Shown: positions 1 through 5,568 of the stretch, one piece after another
Numbering within the stretch: position 1 is the first letter of the stretch
Layout of the letters: every line of letters starts with the position of its first letter
Assembly (NCBI GenBank): GCA_009780625.1
Contig: WQZR01000026.1
Location: 1-11,748 of the forward strand
DNA from: Bacillota bacterium
GTDB lineage: Bacteria; Bacillota; Clostridia; Christensenellales; UBA1242
Direction of reading: 5' to 3'
DNA length: 11,748 nucleotides
Position numbers and translations under genes: made by a program
Notes under the pieces: generated by a model
Database searches by the model: none
What the model saw: the letters and a program-made list of their open reading frames with translations, nothing else
Told to the model about the DNA's origin: nothing

Positions 1-366
1 AAATCTATAGCAATTGTTCTTATTGTTATAAGTTCTGGAGCGGTCACTGGTCTTTTGGGTGGCGGCGGCGGAATGTTGGTTGTTCCAATGCTTGTCTACC
101 TCTTTGGGAAAGAACAAAAAAAAGCACAAGCAACTGCAATTGCTCTGATTGCACTTGCAAGCATCGCCGCAAGTTTTGGCTATTTTAAAAACACCCAAAG
201 CGATTGGAGGTCTTTATTGTTTGTTATAGGTGGTGCGATTATGGGGACAATCCTCGGTGCAGTGTTTTTAAAAAAAGCAAACAACAAGACACTTAAATAT
301 GCCTTCTATGTTCTGATGCTTGTTTCTGGAGTTTTGATGTTACTAAAAGGATTGGGAATTCTGTAA
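1..366 (+). CDS. TauE/SafE-family membrane protein, 5' partial
   Basis: Frame 1 is open from the first base, so the true start lies upstream of the window; 121 residues are visible. The reading begins KSIAIVLIVISSG and runs into a GLLGGGGGMLVVPML motif. This glycine run followed by VP is the hallmark of a TauE/SafE (DUF81) half-domain, a family of anion or sulfur-compound exporters. Three further hydrophobic segments follow, separated by short lysine-rich loops, ending LLKGLGIL. The family is often about 250 residues with two such halves. The motif lies very near the visible start, so this could be the C-terminal half of a full protein or a whole half-size protein of about 120-125 residues, as occurs in pairs in some Firmicutes. 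The substrate cannot be read from sequence. It is convergent with the HU gene, only 8 bases away. Confidence 0.75.
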   Translation, partial: KSIAIVLIVISSGAVTGLLGGGGGMLVVPMLVYLFGKEQKKAQATAIALIALASIAASFGYFKNTQSDWRSLLFVIGGAIMGTILGAVFLKKANNKTLKYAFYVLMLVSGVLMLLKGLGIL

Positions 367-374
367 ACAATTTC

Positions 375-653
375 TTACGCACTGTTTACTTGTTCTTTAA
401 ATTTCTTATAAGACTTAAACACAGGAACCTTGTGTGCAGCCTTCACCGAAATCTTTTTTGTGAATGGGTTATAGGCTTCGCGTTCTTTTCTATATTTAAG
501 TCCAAATTTCCCAAAGCCAACAATGTTCACAGCCTCGCCGCGTTTTACAGATTCAGAAATTATGGTTGTTAAAATATCAATAACCTCAGTTGCTTCTTTT
601 TTTGTTAGTGACGATTTCTCACCAATTCTTTTCGCCAGTTCAGATTTATTCAT
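375..653 (-). CDS. hup: HU family DNA-binding protein
   Basis: 92 residues, the usual length for HU, a histone-like dimer that bends DNA and compacts the nucleoid. It begins MNKSELAKRIGEKSSLTKKEA (helical dimerisation part). The core GFGKFGLKYRKEREAYNPFTK matches the HU/IHF signature, with the DNA-inserting proline in the YNPFTKK arm around residues 61-67. The C-terminus (AAHKVPVFKSYKKFKEQVN) also fits. A strong Shine-Dalgarno (AAGGAGAA, complement of 661-668) lies 7 bases before the ATG. The gene is divergent from the dihydrouridine synthase, with 52 bases between the start codons. A TATAGT on the minus strand (697-702) could be its -10 element, but no convincing -35 is seen. The 3' end is 8 bases from the convergent TauE-like gene. 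Confidence 0.93.
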   Translation of the reverse strand: MNKSELAKRIGEKSSLTKKEATEVIDILTTIISESVKRGEAVNIVGFGKFGLKYRKEREAYNPFTKKISVKAAHKVPVFKSYKKFKEQVNSA

Positions 654-690
654 ATACAGTTTCTCCTTAGTGTGAGTTTCGACAAATTAG

Positions 691-699
691 TGTTAAACT
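691..699 (+). promoter_or_regulatory. Extended -10 promoter candidate for dus
   Basis: TGT followed by TAAACT gives an extended -10 element (TGn plus a TATAAT-like hexamer). The last T is at 699, so transcription would start around 706, which is the A of the dus ATG. No good -35 is present at the usual distance. Inferred from motif only. Confidence 0.4.
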
Positions 700-705
700 A
701 TACAT

Positions 706-1821
706 ATGTTAAAAATTGGGAATGTTCAGCTTAAGAGCAATCTAATTCTTGCACCAATGGCGGGGTATACCGACGTGGGCTTTCGTTCTTTATGTAAAGA
801 GTTTGGTGCAGGGCTTACCGTAACAGAAATGGTTTCAGTAAATGCCATGTTTTTTGCTCAATCAAAAAAGAGCACGCTTAGACTTATAAAAACAGAGCCA
901 AACGACAAACCAGTTTCAGTTCAACTTTTTGGAAACAACCCAGACAGATTTAGGGAAGTGCTTAAGCAAAAAGAATTCGATAAGTTCGACATCATTGACA
1001 TAAACTGTGGCTGCCCAGCAAGAAAGATTACATCAAACAACGAGGGCGGCTGGCTTCTAAAAGAGTTTAAAGAAACGCTCGAGTTTGAAGAGAAGCGAAT
1101 TAAAAAACACCTAGAAGAACAAAACGTAGACACAAAAGACGAATATGAGTATAAAAAAGGCAAGCGCGTTTTAAAGAAACAACCGCCAAGCCTAACAAGA
1201 AAAAGAAGACAAAGCCTTGCAGAGCAAATCATCAGAACATGCGTTGCTCGCGGCGGTGGAAGACCCGTGACGGTGAAGTTTAGAATTGGCTTTGGTGAGA
1301 AAGACGATATTGCAGTTCCTTTTGCAAGAATGTGCCAACAGGCTGGGGCTTCGGCAATCACGCTTCATGCAAGGACAGTAAGCCAGGGCTACACAGGAAC
1401 AGCAGACTGGTCTAAAATTGCAGAAGTGAAAAAGGCTGTTTCAATTCCTGTTATTGCAAACGGCGATATCACAGATATGAAGAGTCTTCAAAACATCAAA
1501 CGCATAACAAATGCCGATGGCTTTATGCTCGGCAGGGCGACGGTTGGCAGACCATGGATTTTCTCAGAACTTTGCCCAGTTAAAGGCAAAGACCCAGAAA
1601 AGTTTAACTTCAGTTGGGAAGAAAGATTTAAACTAATAAACCGCTATGTTTCAATTCTTAAAAGACAAGACGCATATATCTTCAACGAATCTAAAAAACA
1701 AATCTTTGGAATGATTGGAAATATCGAAGACCTCAAAGAAACAAAGAAAAAATTTATGCTCGCTAAAGACGAGTTTGAAGGATTTGCAATTTTAAGAAAC
1801 GCAAAGCCATTAGCTAAATAA
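706..1821 (+). CDS. dus: tRNA-dihydrouridine synthase with a charged insertion
   Basis: 371 residues. Dus enzymes use FMN and NADPH to reduce specific uridines in the tRNA D and variable loops. The motifs appear in order: LILAPMAGYTDVGFR (13-27, flavin-binding TIM-barrel start), VQLFGNNPD (72-80), INCGCP (99-104) with catalytic Cys103, PVTVKFRIG (187-195) with Lys191, TLHARTVSQGYTG (219-231) with His221, IPVIANGDI (247-255), and GFMLGRATVGRPWIF (272-286). The family normally has about 40 residues between GCP and PVTVK, but here there are about 85: a Lys/Glu/Arg-rich stretch at roughly 121-168 follows GGWLLKE. The ATG start is fixed by the IGNVQLKSNLILAPMAG beginning typical of DusB-like proteins, yet no Shine-Dalgarno precedes it. 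The last 12 bases overlap the convergent TetR gene. Which uridine it modifies is unknown. Confidence 0.93.
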   Translation: MLKIGNVQLKSNLILAPMAGYTDVGFRSLCKEFGAGLTVTEMVSVNAMFFAQSKKSTLRLIKTEPNDKPVSVQLFGNNPDRFREVLKQKEFDKFDIIDINCGCPARKITSNNEGGWLLKEFKETLEFEEKRIKKHLEEQNVDTKDEYEYKKGKRVLKKQPPSLTRKRRQSLAEQIIRTCVARGGGRPVTVKFRIGFGEKDDIAVPFARMCQQAGASAITLHARTVSQGYTGTADWSKIAEVKKAVSIPVIANGDITDMKSLQNIKRITNADGFMLGRATVGRPWIFSELCPVKGKDPEKFNFSWEERFKLINRYVSILKRQDAYIFNESKKQIFGMIGNIEDLKETKKKFMLAKDEFEGFAILRNAKPLAK

Positions 1822-2436
1822 AGAAAATGTTGGTGGGGTGTGGGTGCTTAAAAAATCGAACGCCAGGTCGGTGTTCTTTTTCATTGTGGCTTCGTCTAGC
1901 CTTGAAAACACGCCTATGATATAAACATAATAATAACAATATTTATCTATAGGCATCTCTTCTGTGCCGTTTTCATATTCGTCTAACAATTTCATAACAG
2001 CACCAATGCCCATGTGGCATGCCATACGCAATTCTTCTTCTGTGAAATCCTTATGAAAATCGGTTGTGATTCTTTTAAACATAATATTAAACAGATTGAA
2101 CTTTTCTCTTTTTAAAAAGTTTTTAATTTCGTTTTTATAAAAGAAGTTCCAGTTTTCTTCGTTCTTCATAACTTGTCTAAAGAAGTGAATATAAAGAACA
2201 CTATAATGCAGATAGCTATTTGAATTTTGTTTTAGGTTTTCAGCAATATACTCATGCAGAGATTTTAGATAATTAGAGAAAAGCTCATCAAAGATTCCCC
2301 ATTTAAATTTGAAATGATAGCTTATTGCACCCTTGGTTATTTTAAGTTCGTCTGCAATCATTTGAAATGTTGTGTTGTCGTAGCCGTGCACTTTAAACAT
2401 TCTTTCAGCACAGTCTAAAATGTCATTCTTTTTCAA
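1810..2436 (-). CDS. TetR/AcrR-family transcriptional regulator
   Basis: 208 residues, typical TetR size. The N-terminal DNA-binding domain is clear: ILDCAERMFKVHGYDNTTFQ, then the helix-turn-helix around residues 26-46 (IADELKITKGAISYHFKFK), then WGIFDELF. The C-terminal part (about 60-208) is alpha-helical, rich in aromatic and charged residues, and should form the dimerisation and ligand pocket; no ligand can be named. The start codon is TTG at 2434-2436, with an AAAGGA Shine-Dalgarno 11 bases upstream; the nearby ATG is out of frame and stops after four codons. A good promoter (2463-2491) lies upstream. It is divergent from the DegV gene, and the palindromes between them are the likely binding sites, which suggests control of a fatty-acid-binding protein and of itself. 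The 3' end overlaps dus by 12 bases. Confidence 0.9.
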   Translation of the reverse strand: MKKNDILDCAERMFKVHGYDNTTFQMIADELKITKGAISYHFKFKWGIFDELFSNYLKSLHEYIAENLKQNSNSYLHYSVLYIHFFRQVMKNEENWNFFYKNEIKNFLKREKFNLFNIMFKRITTDFHKDFTEEELRMACHMGIGAVMKLLDEYENGTEEMPIDKYCYYYVYIIGVFSRLDEATMKKNTDLAFDFLSTHTPPTFSLFS

Positions 2437-2462
2437 AGCAAATACATCCTTTTAATAATCAA

Positions 2463-2491
2463 AGTTTAACAAAAATAAGAAATTTTGTCAA
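2463..2491 (-). promoter_or_regulatory. Promoter of the TetR gene
   Basis: On the minus strand, TTGACA (complement of 2486-2491), a 17-base spacer, then TAAACT (complement of 2463-2468). The predicted transcript start is near 2456, leaving about 20 bases of leader that contain the AAAGGA ribosome binding site. The -35 is a perfect consensus. Confidence 0.75.
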
Positions 2492-2517
2492 AACAATGAC
2501 CACATTTTATGCTAAAA

Positions 2518-2543
2518 ACTATACAAAATGTAGAGTGTTTAAT
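2518..2543. promoter_or_regulatory. Second, partial TetR-type operator copy
   Basis: ACTATACAAAATG (2518-2530) is an exact inverted copy of the 13 bases at 2594-2606 in the main palindrome. The other arm is degenerate (2534-2543 matches the expected arm at 6 of 10 bases). It lies upstream of the TetR promoter. Being a repressor site is inferred. Confidence 0.5.
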
Positions 2544-2577
2544 ATATTCTTGCCAATTTTATCGAAATTTAGGCATA

Positions 2578-2609
2578 TTTACTATACAAATAGCATTTTG
2601 TATAGTAAA
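2578..2609. promoter_or_regulatory. Perfect 13+13 bp palindrome, probable TetR operator
   Basis: The arms TTTACTATACAAA and TTTGTATAGTAAA are perfectly complementary around a 6-base spacer (TAGCAT). The site lies in the intergenic region of the divergent TetR and DegV genes, ending 4 bases before the DegV -35 element. TetR proteins bind such palindromes as dimers. The palindrome itself reads TTTACT-17-TATAGT on both strands, resembling a promoter in each direction. Confidence 0.7.
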
Positions 2610-2613
2610 ACGA

Positions 2614-2642
2614 TTGACATTGCACCTAAAATTCAATATAAT
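2614..2642 (+). promoter_or_regulatory. Consensus promoter of the DegV gene
   Basis: TTGACA (2614-2619), 17 bases, TATAAT (2637-2642): a full-consensus housekeeping promoter. The transcript should start near 2650, about 30 bases before the DegV ATG. The palindrome at 2578-2609 abuts it upstream. Confidence 0.88.
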
Positions 2643-2680
2643 ATGAGTTATTCGCGTAGAAAACACGAAAGGAGAAGAGA

Positions 2681-3517
2681 ATGATAAGAATACTTACAGA
2701 CACAAGTTCGGGATTTGCACCAGCTGACGTTAAAAAAATCGGTGTTGAAATGGCATCTTTGCCAATAAACTTTGATGGAGAAGAATTTCTAGATGGAATA
2801 GATATCTCGCATGAAGAGTTCTATGTTAAACAAAAACAAGCAAAAGAATTTCCAAAAACTTCTGCGGTTAACCAAACAGCATTTGAAGAATTTTTTCTTG
2901 ATGCAAAAAATAAAGGTGACGACATGATTGTTCTTACAATAAGCAAAGAACTTTCCCTAACCAATTCACAAGCGATTGCTGCAAAGAACGCAGTTGGGTA
3001 TGACAGAATTTATATTCTGAATACATTGACTGCCGCAACTCCACTTATTGCACTTGTTCTTGAAGCGGTTAGAATGAGAAACGAAAAGATGAAAGTATCT
3101 GAAATTGTTGCTGAACTGGAAAGACTTATTCCAAAAGCTAAATTGTTTGCATATGTTGATACTTTAAAATATCTAAAAGCAGGAGGGAGAATAAGTGGAA
3201 CATCTGCCACTATTGGCACGATGATTGGTTTAAAACCAATCATGACTCTTATAGATGGAAAGGTTGCTGCCTGTCATAAATGTATTGGTGCAAGAAAAGC
3301 TCAGGGTTATATAGTTTCTCAACTTAAAACTAGAGACGTTGATTTTAGCAGACCAGTTTATTTTGCACATACAAATGTTGCTGACGAATGTGAAGCTCTA
3401 AAGGCACAAGCGAAAAAAGAACATAATTTTATAGACGGCGGAACTTGGTGGATTTCTGCAACAGTTGCTGTTCATGCAGGACCGGGCGCAGTTGCAGTTG
3501 CATTTTTTGAGAAATAG
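2681..3517 (+). CDS. DegV family fatty-acid-binding protein (FakB-like)
   Basis: 278 residues, the usual length. DegV/FakB proteins bind a long-chain fatty acid and, where studied, present it to the FakA kinase, feeding exogenous fatty acids into phospholipid synthesis. Family signs are IRILTDTSSGFAP (2-14), the KTSAVNQTAFEEFF segment replacing the usual TSqPs motif (60-73), the conserved YVDTLKYLKAGGRISG block (about 158-173) followed by GLKPIMTLIDGKV, and the C-terminal HAGPGAVAVAFF close to the HtGPG signature whose His contacts the carboxylate. The ATG follows an AAAGGAGA ribosome binding site (2668-2675). No FakA gene is in the window. The divergent TetR gene and palindromes suggest lipid-responsive control, by inference. 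No canonical terminator is seen; only a weak hairpin at about 3520-3540 without a T-tract. Confidence 0.92.
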   Translation: MIRILTDTSSGFAPADVKKIGVEMASLPINFDGEEFLDGIDISHEEFYVKQKQAKEFPKTSAVNQTAFEEFFLDAKNKGDDMIVLTISKELSLTNSQAIAAKNAVGYDRIYILNTLTAATPLIALVLEAVRMRNEKMKVSEIVAELERLIPKAKLFAYVDTLKYLKAGGRISGTSATIGTMIGLKPIMTLIDGKVAACHKCIGARKAQGYIVSQLKTRDVDFSRPVYFAHTNVADECEALKAQAKKEHNFIDGGTWWISATVAVHAGPGAVAVAFFEK

Positions 3518-3545
3518 TTTGGGTTAGTCTTTAGCCAACTTGCTA

Positions 3546-3574
3546 TTGACAAAACTCCTCTTCAATGCTATTGT
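3546..3574 (+). promoter_or_regulatory. Promoter of the 3608 gene
   Basis: TTGACA (3546-3551), 17-base spacer, TATTGT (3569-3574). The -35 is perfect and the -10 matches 4 of 6. The predicted start is near 3581, followed by AAGGGGAG as ribosome binding site before the ATG at 3608. Confidence 0.65.
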
Positions 3575-3607
3575 TGGGAATAACAAAAAGGGGAGAAAGA
3601 AATAAAC

Positions 3608-4420
3608 ATGGATGATAGAATTGGCAGAGCAATTTCAGAAGGAATGAAAAAAGCAAGCTATAGCGTTTCAACAAAGTTGAAACTAGAAAGACCAAGAGCA
3701 GAAGGAGCTAGAAAAGATTTAGTTGATGGCTTAATAGCGGAAGCATTGGGTGCAATCAAGACTCAAAATAAAGTTAAACCGTTTTATTATTCAAATGTTG
3801 TTGATTTGGTATCTAGAGGATTTGTGCCAGGTGTTTTCACAACTATGGGTCTTGTTAGTGGTCTATATTGGGGTGGAAAGATTGGTGCTAATGTCATCGA
3901 CACAAAAGAATCTCAACTTGGAGTAAAACTTGTTGCTGCACCAGTTCAGGCTGTAACAACAGTTGGTGGTGTTGGTCTTGGTGGTGGATTGCTTGGTGCT
4001 GGTGGTGCAATTGCGGACACAGCAATGCTTGGACTTTGTGTTGTTGGTGATGCGTATAGAGTTGTTACATATCCATATCAGCTTATCAAAAACGCAAAAA
4101 ACAAAAACAGTTTAAAAGTTACAAATGGAAGAATTCAAACACTTCTTGAAAATTTCGAAGGCGAAAATAAACTAGACCTAGAAAGCGTGATTGAAGAAGC
4201 TGTAACTTTTTCAAAACACGGGCTTAACAAAGAACTATACGAAAAAGCATATAAGAGCGAACACACAAACTTATATACATTGAAAATGTTTATGAAAGAT
4301 AAGGAAGACCAAAAATATCTAACTATGATTAGCCTAGATAAAAAAATAGAAAAATTAATCCGTGAGAATCATGCTGTTGTTGCTTCAAAAAAACCAACAA
4401 GTGGCGAAATGACTGCATAA
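3608..4420 (+). CDS. Unrecognised glycine-rich hydrophobic protein
   Basis: 270 residues; I do not recognise the family. No signal peptide is visible: the N-terminus (1-58) is charged and helical, with many Lys, Arg and Glu. Residues about 72-97 and 105-155 are hydrophobic and rich in small residues, including the glycine repeat VGGVGLGGGLLGAGGA (119-134). This could be a pair of membrane-inserting or helix-packing segments. The C-terminal third (156-270) is again charged and helical, ending in a short polar tail (KKPTSGEMTA). It has its own promoter and a somewhat distant ribosome binding site (AAGGGGAG, 3589-3596, about 11-13 bases from the ATG). It stands alone: the next promoter begins 8 bases after its stop codon. 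The coding style matches its neighbours, so there is no sign of transfer. Confidence 0.8.
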   Translation: MDDRIGRAISEGMKKASYSVSTKLKLERPRAEGARKDLVDGLIAEALGAIKTQNKVKPFYYSNVVDLVSRGFVPGVFTTMGLVSGLYWGGKIGANVIDTKESQLGVKLVAAPVQAVTTVGGVGLGGGLLGAGGAIADTAMLGLCVVGDAYRVVTYPYQLIKNAKNKNSLKVTNGRIQTLLENFEGENKLDLESVIEEAVTFSKHGLNKELYEKAYKSEHTNLYTLKMFMKDKEDQKYLTMISLDKKIEKLIRENHAVVASKKPTSGEMTA

Positions 4421-4428
4421 TCAAAGAG

Positions 4429-4457
4429 TTGACATATAGACACTAATCCTGTATAAT
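4429..4457 (+). promoter_or_regulatory. Consensus promoter of the L21-Prp-L27 operon
   Basis: TTGACA (4429-4434), 17 bases, TATAAT (4452-4457): perfect consensus, as expected for a ribosomal protein operon. The transcript would start near 4464 and carry a leader of about 108 bases. Confidence 0.9.
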
Positions 4458-4463
4458 AAAACC

Positions 4464-4556
4464 TATTGCCGCGTGCAAAAGGTTTTTTTAATACTAGATT
4501 AAATTCTAGAACCTTTATGGGAGTTTCAAAGAGACTTGTCCAAAAGCAGCGAGATG
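4464..4556 (+). ncRNA. Structured leader of rplU (probable L21 leader)
   Basis: The leader between the promoter and rplU holds two nested or adjacent hairpins. AAAGGTT (4478-4484) pairs perfectly with AACCTTT (4510-4516), and inside it CTAGA (4494-4498) pairs with TCTAG (4505-4509). Directly after, AGTTTC (4522-4527) pairs with GAGACT (4531-4536; one G-U pair) around an AAA loop, flanked by GG and CC. A TTGC near 4466 could pair with GCAG near 4546 to close the whole. The position matches the known L21 leader class of Firmicutes, in which ribosomal protein L21 is thought to control its own operon. Assignment to that class is from position and structure, not from a covariance search. Confidence 0.7.
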
Positions 4557-4571
4557 AAAAGGAGAACAGAA

Positions 4572-4877
4572 ATGTTTGGTGTTATTCTAACTGGCGGAAA
4601 GCAATATAAAGTTAAAGTTGGCACAGTTATTAAAGTTGAAAAACTTGAAGCAGAAGCAGGTGCAAAAATTAAACTTCCACTATTACTTATCGCAGACGAA
4701 AAAAGCATAATAACAGAAGAAGCTCTAAAAAACTCTTTTGCAACTGCAGAAGTTTTGGAGCAAGATAAAGAAAAGAAAATTGTTGTGTTTAAATACAAAG
4801 CAAAAAAAGGCTACAGAAAAAAACAAGGCCACAGACAACCATTTACAAAAATCAAAATTACTGAAATCAAAAAGTAG
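4572..4877 (+). CDS. rplU: 50S ribosomal protein L21
   Basis: 101 residues, normal for L21, which binds 23S rRNA in the large subunit. It starts MFGVILTGGKQYKVKVGTVI, the standard L21 beginning, and ends with the basic KAKKGYRKKQGHRQPFTKIKI motif that contacts RNA. The frame is open upstream to 4536, but the ATG at 4572 is chosen because AAAAGGAG (4557-4564) sits 7 bases before it and family homology starts there. It is the first gene of the operon with prp (7 bases on) and rpmA. Confidence 0.96.
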   Translation: MFGVILTGGKQYKVKVGTVIKVEKLEAEAGAKIKLPLLLIADEKSIITEEALKNSFATAEVLEQDKEKKIVVFKYKAKKGYRKKQGHRQPFTKIKITEIKK

Positions 4878-4884
4878 GTAGAAT

Positions 4885-5223
4885 ATGATAAGCGTAAAAA
4901 TACAAAAAAACAAAGATAGCAAAATTGTTGGGTATGAGGTGTCTGGGCACTCAAACAGTGCAGAACATGGTCAAGACATCATATGTGCAAGTGTAAGCTC
5001 AATCACACAAACGGCAGCACTTGGGCTTTTGACAGTTGTGGGCATAAACATAAAGTTTGAACGCGACGAGGCAAAAGGTTTTCAAAAAGTGACATTGCCA
5101 AGCGAACTAAGCGCAGAAGACCAAATATATTCAGACATAATTTTACTGACAATGCTTGCAGGACTATCAGACTTATACGAACAATATTCAGATTTTATAG
5201 AAATAATTATAGAGGAGAAATAA
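4885..5223 (+). CDS. prp: Ribosomal-processing cysteine protease Prp
   Basis: 112 residues. Prp (YsxB family) cuts the N-terminal extension from ribosomal protein L27 in Firmicutes and relatives, a step needed for functional ribosomes. The catalytic pair is visible: His22 in YEVSGHSN and Cys34 in DIICASVSS, the same numbering as in the studied Staphylococcus aureus enzyme. The GH(S)x5GxDIxCA spacing is intact. It lies between rplU and rpmA, the classic arrangement. The ribosome binding site is weak (AGTAGGT, overlapping the rplU stop), so translation may be coupled to rplU. The stop codon is one base before the rpmA ATG, and the rpmA Shine-Dalgarno lies inside the last codons of prp. Confidence 0.95.
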   Translation: MISVKIQKNKDSKIVGYEVSGHSNSAEHGQDIICASVSSITQTAALGLLTVVGINIKFERDEAKGFQKVTLPSELSAEDQIYSDIILLTMLAGLSDLYEQYSDFIEIIIEEK

Positions 5224-5224
5224 G

Positions 5225-5500
5225 ATGGCATTTATATTAATACAATTACATGCAACAAAAAAAGCAGGCGGAAGTTCAAAGAACGGCAGAGACAGCATTT
5301 CAAAGAGACTTGGTGTTAAGCTTTTTGGCGGCGAAGAAATTAAAGCTGGAAGCATCATTCTAAGACAGCGTGGCTCAAGCACACTTCCAGGTGAAAACGC
5401 ATATATGGGCAAGGACTATTCTATTCACGCAAAAATCGACGGCATTGTTGAATTTGGCGAGAAAGGTGGAAGAAAAATTGCTAGCGTAAAAGCTAAGTAG
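5225..5500 (+). CDS. rpmA: 50S ribosomal protein L27 with N-terminal extension
   Basis: 91 residues. L27 reaches the peptidyl-transferase centre through its N-terminus. The mature part is standard: TKKAGGSSKNGRDSISKRLG from residue 11, then KLFGGEEIKAGSIILRQRGS and a conserved C-terminus. Before it is a 10-residue extension, MAFILIQLHA, of the kind Prp removes. The usual motif in Firmicutes ends LQFFA or QLFA, cut just before the Ala. Here the same place reads IQLHA, with His where Phe is normal. An AGAGGAGA ribosome binding site lies within the end of prp. A terminator follows after 24 bases. Confidence 0.95.
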   Translation: MAFILIQLHATKKAGGSSKNGRDSISKRLGVKLFGGEEIKAGSIILRQRGSSTLPGENAYMGKDYSIHAKIDGIVEFGEKGGRKIASVKAK

Positions 5501-5524
5501 TTTTTTAGAGATAAACTTTTAAAG

Positions 5525-5545
5525 AAAGTCCTTATGGACTTTTTT
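5525..5545 (+). terminator. Intrinsic terminator of the L21-Prp-L27 operon
   Basis: AAAGTCC (5525-5531), loop TTAT, GGACTTT (5536-5542), with a T-tract running to 5545. The stem is perfect at 7 bp. It lies only 24 bases before the MATE start codon, with the MATE ribosome binding site just after the T-tract. Confidence 0.85.
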
Positions 5546-5568
5546 ATTTGACAAAAGGAGGCAGCAAG

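Noticed and set aside
363..389. GTAAACA/TGTTTAC inverted repeat between the TauE-like and HU genes
   Set aside because: The loop is 13 bases, the stem is AT-rich and no T-tract follows on either strand, so a terminator cannot be supported.
677..686. TTTCGACAAA shared with 11595-11604
   Set aside because: A 10-base AT-rich match is expected by chance many times in a window of this size.
2496..2684. 62-codon open frame between the TetR and DegV genes
   Set aside because: It has no ribosome binding site and covers the palindrome, the DegV consensus promoter and the DegV Shine-Dalgarno; its start lies upstream of the mapped promoter elements.
4536..4571. N-terminal extension of L21 from a TTG start
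   Set aside because: It overlaps the leader hairpin and the ribosome binding site; the ATG at 4572 matches the standard L21 start.
5548..5568. TTG start for the MATE gene
   Set aside because: The codon lies in the terminator tail, upstream of the AAAGGAGG that serves the GTG at 5569.
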